Positions 47,621 to 60,759 of a DNA stretch of 64,000 nucleotides are shown here, piece after piece. A program made the translations under genes and the position numbers. The DNA comes from Vitis vinifera. Taxonomy: Eukaryota > Streptophyta > Magnoliopsida > Vitales > Vitaceae. The stretch lies in the NCBI RefSeq assembly GCF_030704535.1, contig NC_081813.1, forward strand, positions 3,372,001 to 3,436,000. Direction: 5' to 3'. How positions within the stretch are numbered: the first letter of the stretch is position 1; every line of letters starts with the position of its first letter. The notes beneath the pieces were generated by a model that saw only the letters and a list, made by a program, of their open reading frames with translations, was not told the DNA's origin and did no database searches.

Positions 47621-48680
47621 TTGACTTTAACATTAATTTAATAAAATAGGTTAAATCAATAACAAATACCAAATTGATTAGGACTACACCTTAGATATTA
47701 ATAACAATAATGATGATGAATAAAACAAAACCCAATAAACAAAATGTGTCACACATTTTTCTCAATCCACACCGTCCAAAATCGTTAATGAAAAATGGAT
47801 GAAGATGGGCATATTCCCAACAAATTTGCAGTTGGGCTTTATCAATAATTATCAATCACTGAAGAATGATCCGAGAAGCATCCATGAGAGGCCTATTGAT
47901 GATTCATCATGGAGGTGGTTTGGCCCTACCCCATCCTCCAGGCCAAGTCGAATCCAGGCTACTTCCATGAAGGAGAGACGCATTTGGACTACTACTACTA
48001 CACAATGGGCAGCACCAATTTTTTTCAATCATATCCATACTTCGATTCAAAGGGGGTGACCACATGTGGAGGATGTTTCCTATTTCAATTATTTCACACA
48101 ATTTCTTGATTTTGTCATGTATAAATAATTTATCATATGCTTTGACATTACTTACTATGATTGTATTAAAATAATTGGTGTTATGACATAAATTTATTTT
48201 TGGTCCAATCTAATAAATTTATTAGTAAATGACAGAGTGATGAAGAGAGATTTAATAATGTATTGTCAACATTCTACATGCAATTAATTTGTATATTATT
48301 TACTGTAATTATATTAAAATAATAAGTAATGATAATTAGCCTTTTTTTTTCATGATCAATGATAGAGATGGAGAGATCAACAATGATATAAATATTTTTT
48401 TAATTATGTTCTTGAGTTTTATAAATATTAAATATGTTTGATTGTTTTTATTTTTATTAGTAGCTATTAATGTAAAAATAAAATAAAATATATATTTGAT
48501 AATGATATAATAGTAATATATATATATACATTTTGGTATTTTTATGACTTTTGCATTTTTTTTTATACTAACTTATTTGTGTAAAAACTAATGAGACAAG
48601 CATTATGAACCTAACAATGCACATACACGAGCAAAAAATAAAGGAAAAAACAAAATTTTTAACGTGGTTTAATGATCAAT
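47621..48680. other. intergenic
   Basis: The block 47790-48110 is less AT-rich and open in two plus frames, but neither frame resembles a known protein and both are short. The rest is AT-rich. I call no gene. Confidence 0.35.
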
Positions 48681-48818
48681 GTAATCTTTACATCTATGAG
48701 GTGTACCAACACTCAATGATTCACTAATCAAAATGAATAAGAAGAGTTAGTAATCCCTACATTTACGAGATACACCAACACTCAATAATTCATTAATCAA
48801 AATAAATAAGAAGAGTTA
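48681..48818 (+). repeat. 69-bp tandem repeat, two copies
   Basis: 48681-48749 and 48750-48818 are equal-length copies beginning 'gtaatc..tacat' and ending 'aataagaagagtta'. The preceding 'aacgtggttt' resembles phrases inside plant LTR retroelements, so this may be a retroelement fragment. Confidence 0.8.
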
Positions 48819-49174
48819 CAACTATGAAATTCTAAAAAAATCTCTCAATTACGGTCATACCGTGAGTTAATCGAACAACTTGACTCTCATTATCTCAAGT
48901 GAAGTGTAACAAAACTAATTCAAACTTTATAATTCAATAACCACATGTGATTTTATTAAAAGGCTTATTTGACAAAATTATCATAAATAGTTCTAAAACT
49001 ATATGTTTGTTAACCATAGATGTTTAAATCAGTTTTAATCATTTTTAAGAACAAGATTTTGTTAAAAACTCAAATATTAAATAAATAAAAAAGAAACCAT
49101 GCTTGAAGTTATCATGTATTTATATACAATGAAAAGGTTTATAAAGTTATCTTTATATTTTAATATTTTTTTTT

Positions 49175-49209
<35 letters not shown>

Positions 49210-49996
49210 AAAAAAAAAAAAAAAACACATGTTAAAGTTGTGCTAAAAAACCATCAATTTTTTAAACAAATTCTGAAAGGTTTTTTGGGATAAAAAAAAT
49301 TATTGGAAATTTTTTAAATTAGAAAAGTGTTTACAATTTTATAAAATAGAAAACTGTAAAAACAATTATCGAAAATGATTTTTGAATGTATTTCTCTAAT
49401 ATTTTATATAATCAAAGTCTATTTAAGAAACTAAAATATTTTTAACTTGTTTTCCATGTTTTAAAAAAATAACTTTTATATATAATATTTTATTTTTAAT
49501 CATTTTTTCATATTCATATAATTATTTTTTAAAATAAATCTTATAAAATAAGTAAAAGTAACTAAAAAAATATTATTTGAAAACATTTTGTTTTTTAGTT
49601 GTCAAAATCGTATTTTCTTATATTTCTATTATGGAGATTAAAAGACTGCCTTTGAAAATCGTTAAAAAAATTCCTTAAATATCCATTGTAAAAATTGTTT
49701 AAAAAAATAGAAAAAAATCTTTATATTTTAAAACTTTTGTATACCATTCTAGCGGATATTTTTAAACTTATTTTAAATTTCATCTCATAATTTTGAAAAA
49801 TAATGAAACACATACTAAGTATGAAAAGTTTAAAAAGGGTATAAGTATGATCTTTCCATGACATGATTCAATAAAATATCTAAGTTGGTATTGAGTTTGT
49901 AAATCCATGCATCAAATTTTTGGACTCCAATATTTTTTACAAAGAATTCTATAAGATTGAATTAAATGAAACTTTAATCTTAACATACATATTTGG
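48819..49996. other. intergenic, AT-rich with TA microsatellite
   Basis: A TA repeat lies at about 49177-49206, followed by poly(A). No gene is visible. Confidence 0.5.
49989..49996. repeat. left target-site duplication of the hAT MITE
   Basis: ATATTTGG directly precedes the element at 49997-50507 and is repeated exactly at 50508-50515 after it. Confidence 0.85.
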
Positions 49997-50507
49997 TAGG
50001 GATGGCAATGGGGCTGGTCTTTTCGGGTATCCGTCCCGCCCAGTCCCTAATGAGACGGAGTTTAATTTTAATAAACGGGTTTGACACGGGTTTGGGGATT
50101 TTTTTTAAAACTCGGGGCGGGTTTGAGTATTGCCCCACCCCGTCCCGATTATATATAAAATTTAAATTAAATTAAATTAAATTTTATTATTTTTAATTAA
50201 ATTAAATTAATTTTTATTTTATTATTTTTAATATATAGATAATAATAAAATATTTTTAATAAAATAAGTTATAAAAAATATAATAATTTAATTATTTATA
50301 AAATATATTTATTTTAATATAATTAAAAATTTTAAAAGTAATCTTTAAAAAAAAAATTAAAATTAAAAAAAAAATTAAACGGGGCGGGTATTAGAATTTA
50401 TCATATTCGTCCGTCTCGCCCCGTTTAATTTTTTAAATGGGATGGGGATGAGAATTGTTTCAAATAAACGGGGCGGGTTGGGATGGGGATGACCGTTGTC
50501 ATCCCTA
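49997..50507. mobile_element. hAT-type MITE (non-autonomous DNA transposon)
   Basis: The 511-bp element begins TAGGGATGGCAATGGGGC and ends GACCGTTGTCATCCCTA. The outermost eight bases are perfect inverted repeats and the complementarity continues imperfectly inward. It is flanked by a perfect 8-bp duplication (ATATTTGG), the target-site size of hAT transposons. The ends are GC-rich and the core is AT-rich with no transposase frame, so it depends on a transposase encoded elsewhere. The intact flanks suggest a fairly recent insertion. Confidence 0.9.
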
Positions 50508-53500
50508 ATATTTGGGCCACTATATCATTTACAAAGAATCTCTTATCAAAACATTATTTCTAACTCTAAATTTTAAATTCATGCTCTTCTATTTTCCTTC
50601 ACTTTCCATCACTTTCTCTCCAAATCAATACCATTTTTATGGACATTTTTCTTTTATAAATACATTCTTATCCATTTTTGTGTTTTTTTTCCCTAGGGTT
50701 TTGTTGGGTTTTTGTTTTATTTGATGATAACTCCTTATTTCTTCTTTGCTCATGTTTTCTTTTGACCCTTTGATCTTGGGATTAATAGTAATAGTAATAG
50801 TAATTATTATTATTATTATTGTTGTTATAATTATTATTATTTAGAATAAGTTAATTTTCCGGGTTTAATTCGATTTTTTTTTAAATACATGCATGGTATT
50901 ATTTTATTGTTTTTTCTGTAAGTAGTAAGTACATTGTTTGAATGAATGTTTCAACATTCATGAATGTGAAATCCTGTAGACAAAGAGTGTGGCATTGGGA
51001 AATGGGGTATGTATATGGAGAATGTGTGGATATTAATATATTGCTAAGAGGATTGGAGGAGAGTTGGCCATTGTTTGCCTGTATTTGAGTGATGAAATGA
51101 TAATTGATATGCCTTGGATTTCTCTGGACAGGGATGAGGTGGGTGAGAACCGAAACAGACGTGGGAATTGGCTGCTTCTAGAGGTGATTGAGAAGTACAA
51201 GCAAAAATGGCCCTTAATGTCTTGCAAATTGGTAGAATAAGAGGAAAACGGTGTTTGGAAAAAGTTTAACTCCTGGTTTTGAATACGGTTTTTGAAAAAT
51301 GTTGTATGATATTTGGTAAATAATTTAAAATATTTTTAACATATTTTTAAATATATTTTAAAAATAACTTCCATATCTAATACTTTATTTTTAATCATTC
51401 TACATATTTTTATAATTATTTTTTAAAATAATTTTTAGAAAACAAATGAAAAAAAAATTAAAAGATGTTTGAATAGAAAACAGAAAACCGTTTTTAGTTA
51501 TCATATGTGTTTTCTTATCTTTTTGTTTCGAAAAATAAAAAACTATTATCGAAAATAATTACCATATAAACCCTTGATATTATTGTATTTGATAAATCAA
51601 AATAAATTAAGGTAAACGGAAATAAGAGTAGGTTGATAAGTTAATTACAAATAATGGAGTTAGTAGCTTGATAGATGTTATTACTCTATTCCCTAAAAAC
51701 ATTTTGAATAACTTTAAACTTTTATAATAATCGAAAGTTCACTTATTTTTCTAATCTAGATTTACTATTTATTTTTTAATGAATTTTTTAGGTTATCGAT
51801 CAATTCGAAGCTTTGCAATAGGGATTATTTTGGAGCATCGATTACAAGCATCAGACTTACTTAAACCTCTTGTTATGATGATTATTAAAAACTTAAGAAA
51901 TACAATATGATACAATAATATGAATTAAATTATATACAAAATATTTCCCATTTGGAGGGATGAATGATGATGAGTTTGGAAATTTAGAAGTTATTGAGAG
52001 CAAATTTATCAACTATCCAAAGAGCAAATGTCTAAAAGGAAAGTTGGCTAACTCTTGTGTTGAATCCATTGAGGGCATTTTCTTGTTGGATAGTGATTCC
52101 ATGATGATGGGTGATGGTGATGATGCTAATTTGAAGGTGCCTTGGCTCTGATCTGCAGTATACAGTAGACTTATACAAAAGTGTACAAGCAGTTAAAGCC
52201 ATCAAGTAGCTACTTGAGGTGGATGGCTTTTGCTTTGTGTGATAGAGTACAACTTTCTTGACTCAACTCATACATGTCCTCCCATGATACATTGTTGGTC
52301 TTCAGCCTCAGGGTTTGATCGTGAAATTTGAATCAATCTTATTGCGTTACGCAAGGAAAGTTGAAAGCTTTTATAGTTGTTGTATTTTAACCCTTTTATA
52401 ATTCAAATGAAAAAATTATGTGCAGTCATTATTATAATTTTTTTTATCTTTATTTGATTAGAGGATTTTACGGCGTTAGTATGATCCGTGGATATAGGAT
52501 CACATTCATCGTCTAACTATATTAACTTTTTTTTCTTATTTTATTTTTGCTCGTTTGTGCAACTACATTAACATTTTAATGGTGATTCAAAAAACAGAAT
52601 TGAGGCACAAACAAATAAGACAAACTTGAGTATTAAATTGTTGAGTTTGAACTTTCAAATTCAATTGTGCTCGAATATAATTTATAGCATAAGAATAAAA
52701 TAGTTTGGAAAATTGTAGAATGCAAACCCCACTAGAAGATTAGAATCATGTCATGTAGGACCCATTTGGTATGAATTTTTGTGAATTCTAACATGGTCTA
52801 AAACGTGGTAGTTATTTAGTTTAATCAAAGTTCAACAAAGTTTTGTAGGTAGTGGGAAACCTTTTTTGTGATGCTTTTAGAAGACATAACCTTTGAAATA
52901 TTGAATGGTTATTTGGCAATTCTTTCTCCATAGTGATTTTCAACTTCTCTTCAAATCATGATGGCATGTCATGTATTCATCTAACATAAGGTACCAATGG
53001 AACTGTGGGCAAGTTCATCATTCGTTGGGTTATGCAGAATTGGTTCAAGAAAGTTATCCCCCAAAGCAAATTTCATTGGAAACAAATTGGAAACTCTGAG
53101 AAGTGGTGTGTTTTCCAATCATTTTGCAGGTCCCAACTCGGAATAGAAAAGTTTTTCCAGCACTAAGACCGGTTCAAGTGGATTTGTACCATTTGAGGAG
53201 GCAGATTTCCACAAACTTAGTCCCCAAACATACCCACAAATCAGGAAAGAATGAGGTATATAGATTTTGGTAGAATACAAATGGTTTTCAAAGAGAAAAG
53301 AACAAGAGGATGTCATTTACAAATGGTAGAAGTAATTTAAGAAATCCATTGATGTGATTATTTTTCTCGAGAATTGAAGTAGGGTTTTAAAGTTTTGATC
53401 TTCATTATGTTAGCGATTGACCCAAAAGCTTAAATGGTTGATCTTGAACGTGGAGTATTATAAGTATAATAATTTGATGAGTAGATGGAAAATAAGGGAA

Positions 53501-56380
53501 TCAAGAGACTTGAACTCGAGACTTTGAATACCAAAGTTTGAATGTAATGTTAAACTTTCAATTAGTCTAAAAACTTTTAATAAAAGTGGTAAAGTTTGAT
53601 ATAATTTGTCAACACAATTCAAATTTGATAAATTTTTTATTAATTTAAATCAAATATAATTATGTTTGAGTCAAATTCGTATCAATTTGCATAACTTTAT
53701 CGATTGACATATTGTTATTGTGTTCACTTGTAGAATATGAATTTGACTTGAATTAATCTATTTAATAATCATAACTTATTCAATCAGTATTTGATTCATA
53801 AAATTCAATTGTGAATAAATAAGTCAATTAAATCATAAATATGTCAGATTGAAAGGTTAATTATATTGACTCCAATGACACCTAATTTGACTTGATTATT
53901 AGATATGATTTAATTATCAAATAAGTTATACGATACGAAGTTCATGCTTTGTATTGTATATGTCTAGATCTATCTAGTTAAGTGCTTGACTTTTTACTCG
54001 ATATAAATAGTACCCATTGTTATCACCTTTAGTAATGGACCAACACTATATATTATACTAATAAAATAAACTTAGAGATAAAATCTAGGGTGAAAAATGG
54101 AATTAAGTATGAGATAGTAGAACCGACATGTAGGTAGACCAAGAACATGCAAGTTGGTGACACTTCTATTTAGTGGGCACCAAGGCCAGGTGGAGTGGTC
54201 TTGTGGGTCATGGTTGCTTTTATCCTGCTTGGTAGCTTTTGTGGGGGTGGTTGTGATAATACCATTCCAAGTAGTTGAAATTTTTATCTGTTGTAATACC
54301 AAAAAACCAAGATATGGGTCTTATTCATTTTCTTACATTTGGAAAGTATCATGTCCCTTTACTTCACTTGGATAAGTAGTTATGGCTGAAATTATTCAGC
54401 TAAAAAGTTTCAGACTTTGGACCGCAATTAAATAAATGAAGGTTGCTAAACAGTTTACCTGTCATTGTTGATGCTTCCTTCCTCCTCTCTTACTTAGAGG
54501 ATATGGAAATTAGGTACCTTTTGGGCAATCATGGCACTTCTAGTTTGCTACACTTAGAAAGATGTAACCGCAATTGTCTATTGTTTTGCAATAGGAAAAG
54601 CTCTGATACCAATTGTGATAGTTGTTATTACATCGAGATGAAATTTAAATCGGATGATTACAAAAAAAAATAGGTATGGTAATTATTTTGGGTTTATTAG
54701 TAAATTGATGTCCATATTCATTGAGAGGTTGATAATAAGAGTTTGAGAAGATAGTCTTATTTGGGGGTCAATTTTTTTTTTTAATTAGTTTTGAAATAGT
54801 TTTTTGTAAAATAATTTTTATAAACCAATAATTTATTATAAATTACCATTGTAATAGACAAAAGTTGAACATCTCTTTCTCTACATTCTTTGGACTTGTT
54901 ATGAAATAATGAAAATAGGTAATAAGAAAAACATAATATAAACACATAGACTTATATGAAAACCTTATACGAGAAAAATTACGAGTAGAGGAAAAAAGAA
55001 ATCCATTATATCAAAACAACATAACCTTAAAATCATAGATCATCACACACACATATATATAATCTCATTATTATACCTTTACTTTAAATATCACACCGTG
55101 AGCTTTTCGGGTCAAACCAAATATAATTCAAGTGAACAAATTCCATCAAGACTTATTTGATAACTATTATTGAATACGATTTTATGTTGTTCAGAATAGA
55201 AAATAGTTTTCTAATACATAAAACATGATTGATGAACTTTAAATAGAAAATATTTTTTTGATAATTTGTTTTGAAAATATAATTTTTAAAATAAATTTTA
55301 AATGTTTTTAATTGTTTTATGTATAATGTTTTGAGTAATAATTAAAGATACAAAGAATATTTTAAAATTGTTAGGATAATATTTTATTAAGAATAAATCA
55401 AGAAAATTATTTTTCATATTTAAATGCTAATTATATTTTAAAAATAATGGTTGAGAATTGTTTTAAAAATGTTGAAAACCCACCGGACGGGATTAACTTT
55501 TGGCCGATGGAAAGGGAGATTAGGGTTTTACTTTTAAAGTTGGCATTGGATTGGGCTCATGCTTGCTTCAAATTGGGTCAAATACGGCCCAAACCAAATT
55601 CATTTATTTGTTATGGACCCATTTAAATGTTTACAACACTAGAAAAAATGGGCTTCCTTTTAAGTTCTTGGGCCTTCTTATGATTATTATGAATTTGGAC
55701 TCATCCAATTTTTGTCATTCCAAATGGGCTTCTGGACCTATTCATCTTTGGTTAAAGTGGGCCTCATGTCCCGCGCCGTGTTATCAAAAGTGGACCAATT
55801 CGGCCCACAAACCACTCAATGCAACCTTTGCTCGTAATCGAGAATATTTTTTTCTTCAATATTTAGCTTCTACCCATTTACCTACATACAAATGATTTCA
55901 TTTGAGTGAAAATTTGTACCATTTTACTAGAGTGAGGGGAGGAACAAGAAGACATTGAATACTTACTCACATGGCATGATTCGTGCTATTATAGTTATTA
56001 TCAACTATTTGGGTTAATTTATTAGGTTATCTTCCTTCTCATATGGACTTAGACACAATCGGTATTGATTGAGATTGATGTCAAACCCGATTCATTGACT
56101 TAATTTACTTTAGGAAATGTAGCCCATGTCGATCCACCTAAGGGTAGCATGCGTATAATTTTTAATAAAAAATTATGAAAAAAAAAAAATTTTTGTAAGG
56201 TGACAACATATGATAAATAACGAATTTATGTATGAAAATTTGTATGAATCTTATCATTTCGATGTCTATAATTCTACATATTACGTTGACACTTTTCGGT
56301 CCGTGGAAGCAAGACCTAAGGCGTGGGAAATGAAATAAGCCTACCCTAAATAAACCTTTTAATCTTAATTATTTTTTTGG
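50508..56380. other. intergenic, no gene recognised
   Basis: Long AT-rich stretches alternate with less biased blocks at about 50950-51240, 51950-52320, 52750-53340, 54080-54600 and 55490-55960. Short open frames there have no recognisable domains. The 55540-55830 block, with repeated 'gggctt' and 'tgggcc' phrases, looks transposon-derived. A trinucleotide microsatellite lies near 50801-50845. Confidence 0.4.
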
Positions 56381-56415
56381 TTTGCCCTAGTAAACGGCAC
56401 ACAAGGGGGTGAAGT

Positions 56416-56648
56416 CACGTGAGGTGTCTCCCAGCCACGTGACTGCTCTACACGTGCTGCCATGTTCGCAATAAAACTTGAAGTTGGGCGAAGACACGTG
56501 TGGGGGTGGGGGAGCGAGCATCAAAGAAAGACTATTGAGAATCCACCGATTCCAGCCACGTGGAATTGAGCACCTCTTGGTTGGCCTTTTAACACCCACC
56601 CTAATCCCCTCACATGCTTGCTGACACCTCCTCCACCTTTGTCACGTG
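56416..56648. promoter_or_regulatory. dense G-box (CACGTG) cluster
   Basis: Six perfect CACGTG palindromes lie within 233 bases, at 56416, 56436, 56451, 56495, 56557 and 56643. A seventh is at 57400. Several have ABRE-like GCCACGTG flanks. The cluster sits about 1.7-1.9 kb upstream of the GATA gene start. Such clustering is typical of bZIP, PIF or other bHLH target regions, so light, circadian or abscisic-acid regulation is a reasonable inference. The open minus-strand frame across the block (56387-56599) shows no protein similarity. Confidence 0.6.
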
Positions 56649-56659
56649 CTGAGTGGACC

Positions 56660-58200
56660 CCACATCCCATTACTATTTTTAAAAATTCCCCACAATTAAA
56701 AAATTTTGAAATTCTTAAAAAAAATGAGAAAGTTATCTAACAGTAATTATTAAACCGTGAACAAACCTTATCCACTCTCCAACGTCGACTCACCTTGGGA
56801 TCCCTCTAGCAATCGGGGCCCACCTGGCTATTTCCCCTCTCTCTGTAGGAAAATGTTCCGTGTCACGTACACGTTACGCGCGTGGAATTTGTTCTGTAAT
56901 AACTTTTCAAAAATCAGGTATAAAAATCTTTTATTATATCAAAATTTAAAAATATTTTTTAATTATAAAAAATAAATTCATATTTTTTATATGAGGGTTA
57001 TTACAATATATAGAAATTCTTATTATTTTCTATTTTTAAAAATAAAAAATATGAAAAATATGGAATGAATAATTATTTGCTTTAAATTTTATTATAAATA
57101 ATTTAGAAAATTAAAATTTAATATTTTTTGAGTGTCATTATGTATATATAAATATAAGATAGTTGGATTTAATATATTATAATTTAATTTTGAAAATTAT
57201 TTTATGCACTTACTCTAAATCATGAATTTTAGGTAATTTATTTATTATTTTTAAAAATAAATTTTTTATGTAAAATTAGAAAATTTGTAATCCTACAAAT
57301 GGCGTAAGCTTCACGCGCGTGGACAGCATGTATTTAGCTCGGGACAAGCTTTTAATCCTACATGGAAGGTAAGGTAAAAAGTGAAAACCCCGAATGGGCC
57401 ACGTGTATGAAATCCGGACCGTTGGTTGAATTAAGTTGAGCTGTAACCGTCGTGCTCGAACGTGTGTACAGAATATAATAACAGGTAAGATAAGGGTAGG
57501 AAAAGGTAAATAAAAGAAATAAAATAAAGAAAAAAATCAGAGGGATAAAAATAAAAAAAATAAAAAAAATTGCACAATTCCCCAGAAAAACTAATTAAAG
57601 AGCAGAGGAATCCGGCTGTAAACTTGGACACTAATGGAAGTGTCACAGCGACAAAGCCTGCAAGATCTATTCTTAAGGGGTTGAATTTGGACTATTTAAT
57701 TTTTTTTTTTAAATTTTCTATTTTTTTTAAAATTTTTATTATTTCCCTCATTAATTGTCTTAATTAATTTTTTTTTCTTGTTGGGTTTTTTAATTTCTTT
57801 ACTTTCCAACCTTTAATTTTTTTTTAAAATTTTGTTTTAATTTTAAAAGCTTTTAATGTTTTAAAAATTGTTGGTAGGAAAGAATTTAATAATTTTTGTC
57901 ATCATTAGAAATTATAAGAATAAATTTTTAATTTGAAAAAGGTAAATATTGAAATGAAAATTTTGACAAAGAAATGATATGAATTAATCATTTTTTTTTT
58001 GGGATTTTTTTGTGTTTATTTTTAATTCAAGATATTTTATTTACTTTTATGAAAACGAAAAATATTATTATTTTCGAATTTTTTTTTCCCTTTGCGGGAC
58101 AATTAATTAACTTTGGAGAAGTTGCAAGTGACTTGGATTATTTTATTTTTATTTTTTTCATGGGCAGGTGAAGATGCTCCCAAAATTTTGAAAATTTTCA
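56660..58200. other. upstream region of the GATA gene
   Basis: It includes GC-richer patches with ACGCGCGTGG motifs (about 56876-56885 and 57314-57322) and a G-box at 57400-57405, separated by AT-rich DNA. The CT-rich tract from about 58200 to 58350 is the likely leader of the GATA gene. No TATA box is convincing. Confidence 0.4.
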
Positions 58201-58356
58201 TTTTGACCCCTCTCTCACTCATCAAAACCCGCACCACTCTCAGCTGTCGTCTTCAATTCTCGAACCAACCACGCCTCTTTCTCGCTCTAAAACACGCCTC
58301 TTTTTCTCTTTCTAAGACACCTGCTTTCGTCCCCTTTCTCTGCAACTGGTGCGGTG

Positions 58357-59641
58357 ATGGAAGCTTCGAGCTTTTTCCCCGGCGGCTACTACAGTGCCGG
58401 AGCAGACGAATTTTCGCAGGAAAAGCGAGAGCAGAAGCCTGGAGACCATTTCCTGGTCGAGGACTTGCTCGATTTCCCCAATGACGACGACATCATGACC
58501 GACGGGTTCTTCGACACTGTTACCGGAAATTCTACGGATTCTTCCACTGTCACTGTTGTTGACAGTTGTAATTCCTCCTTATCTGGCAACGAGCCTCATT
58601 TCTCGGGAGACGTTGGCTGTCGGAATTTCACCGACGCTCAATTCTCCGGCGAGCTTTGCGTTCCGGTAATTTCTCAAGCTGAAGTTGAATATTCGAATTT
58701 GTTTTCAGTTACATTGCTGTTTTCAACTTTTCACATTTGAATTCAAAAAAAAAAAAAAATCATTAAGAAAATATTTATTTTCATTATATATTCGCGGTTT
58801 CTCGTAAAATATTATTTAATTTTGGCGGAATTCCTTCGTTGATTAAAATGTTTCTGTTTTCAAAAAATGCTTTTGAGAATTCGTATATTTCAAAAAGTAT
58901 CAAATTGCTTTTCAAAGTCTCTTTTGTCTGAATTTGAAAATTCGTTTTCGGTGATCACAGTGCGATGAATTGGCTGAGCTTGAATGGCTCTCGAACTTCG
59001 TGGAAGAATCATTCTCAAGCGAAGACCTGCACAAAATCCAAGTGTTATCCGGAATCAAAGCTCCGCTCCACACTACCGAATCTCCTGAACCGCAATTCCA
59101 ACCCGAAACAGCCCGAAGCGAACCGATATTACAACCTCCAATGAACGTCCCCGGCAAAGCCAGAAGCAAGCGGCCACGCTCCGTCCCCTGTGACTGGTCC
59201 ACGCGCCTCCTCGTGCTTTCCCCCGCCACCTCTTCATCCGAGTCTGACGCCTTCAAGAAACCGCCCAAAACGACGTCGTCGAAGAAGAAAGAGAATTCCG
59301 ACTCCGCCGGTGACGGCCGGAAGTGCCTGCATTGCGCGGCCGAGAAGACCCCGCAGTGGCGAACCGGGCCTATGGGTCCCAAAACGCTGTGCAATGCATG
59401 TGGTGTCCGATTCAAATCGGGTCGGTTGGTACCCGAATACCGACCCGCCTCGAGCCCGACGTTTGTGTCCGCAAAACACTCGAACTCCCATCGGAAGGTG
59501 CTTGAACTCAGACGTCAAAAGGATCTTCAGAGGTCTCATCACCATCAATTTCTTGGTCAAACCTCCATTTTCAGCGCAACTAACGGTGACGATTACTTGA
59601 TTCATCACCACGCTGGGCCTGATTTCAGGCATATGATCTAA
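58357..59641 (+). CDS. GATA transcription factor, subfamily A (GATA9/GATA12-like)
   Basis: The two coding exons are 58357-58665 and 58961-59641, with donor CCG|GTAAT and acceptor CACAG|TGCGAT. They join ...FSGELCVP to [18 protein letters not shown], a junction and motif typical of plant subfamily A. The protein has 329 residues. The acidic N terminus ([12 protein letters not shown], residues 34-45) precedes the [11 protein letters not shown] motif (residues 110-120). The zinc finger is at about residues 225-250 (Cys225, 228, 247, 250; C-x2-C-x18-C-x2-C with [19 protein letters not shown]). The basic tail runs on through RPASSPTF and [15 protein letters not shown]. The C terminus [14 protein letters not shown] is very close to GATA9/GATA12. 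It is a nuclear DNA-binding regulator of GATA motifs. ATG at 58357 is the first in frame, after a CT-rich leader. No defect is seen. Confidence 0.93.
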
Positions 59642-60701
59642 TCCTTGTCGGTTTAGCGCATTTAGGGTGGAGCTTGATGTTCAACAACTAGCTTTTGTCT
59701 TAAAAATTCAATCCCTAGCTTTTTCCGGACCAAAAAAAAAAAAAAAAAGCCAAAATTAGAGGAAAAGAGGAGTGAGAAGATCACATGTTCTCTAATTTCC
59801 CATTTCCCATTTCTATTTTTGTATTTTTCCCAACATTTTTCAAATTGAGAATCAATTTTATCAGCATGGGAATTTTCCTTTCTCCTCCCTTAAAAAAAAA
59901 AAAAAAAAAAAAAACCATAGTTAATTGATTTATCGTGAAGATGGGAGTTTGAAAGTGGGTTGCAATTACGCAAATGGTGCACCACTTTTATGAAGCCATG
60001 GGCCATAACAAAAGCTTAGTGCCCATGTTAGTATGTGGTTGATATCTCCACGTGAAGGGAATTAATACTTTATGGCCCCAATCAAATCATTTTTCAGTTG
60101 ACCCATTTATTTCCATCCAAAATTCAAATTAATTCATAAATTTAATAATTTTTTTAAAATTTAAATACAAAAAATTATTTTGTTCAACTTTTTATTAGTA
60201 ATTTCAATAAAATACATTGGAAGGAATGCATGGGTTTCAGTGACCCATACACATCGTACCACGTACGTAATACTTCGATGGAAGTGTGGTTAAACTTAAA
60301 AACGTAGAACCCAATTGAAATGAGACCCAACCAAAATTAAAAATTAAAAAAAGAAAAGAAAAAAGTAAATAAAAAAAAAGAGATATTCATTGGGGCAATA
60401 CCACTGTCCACCTGATCCTAGACAACAGCCCTTGTATTGGGGTCCACTCCAATGTCCGCCTCGATTTCTTTATTGTTCTTTCCTCCCATATATTCAATAA
60501 GTGTGCCATGTTCTCATTGTTGCCCATTCCTTATAATTTGAACATACACAATGTATATATATCTCATAGTTGTTACCAAATTTATGGCATGAAAATGACA
60601 AAACTTAGTTCATGATAGGAGAGGTGGAGTAAATTTATATTGGGTTAATTTATATTCAAGCTTGTGAGTCAATGTGTAGGATGAGTGATTGTGGAAGATA
60701 A

Positions 60702-60759
<58 letters not shown>

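Noticed and set aside
47799-48109. Overlapping plus-strand frames in a less AT-rich block
   Set aside because: They are short and mutually exclusive, with no domain, promoter or splice context. The peptides are not recognised.
54154-54673. Short frames with hydrophobic segments
   Set aside because: They have no similarity I recognise and their boundaries run into poly(A). They look like chance frames.
55551-55895. 114-residue frame in a block rich in 'gggctt' and 'tgggcc'
   Set aside because: The repeated Trp, Cys and Pro codons come from the repeated DNA phrases and there is no family match. It is probably transposon-derived and non-coding.
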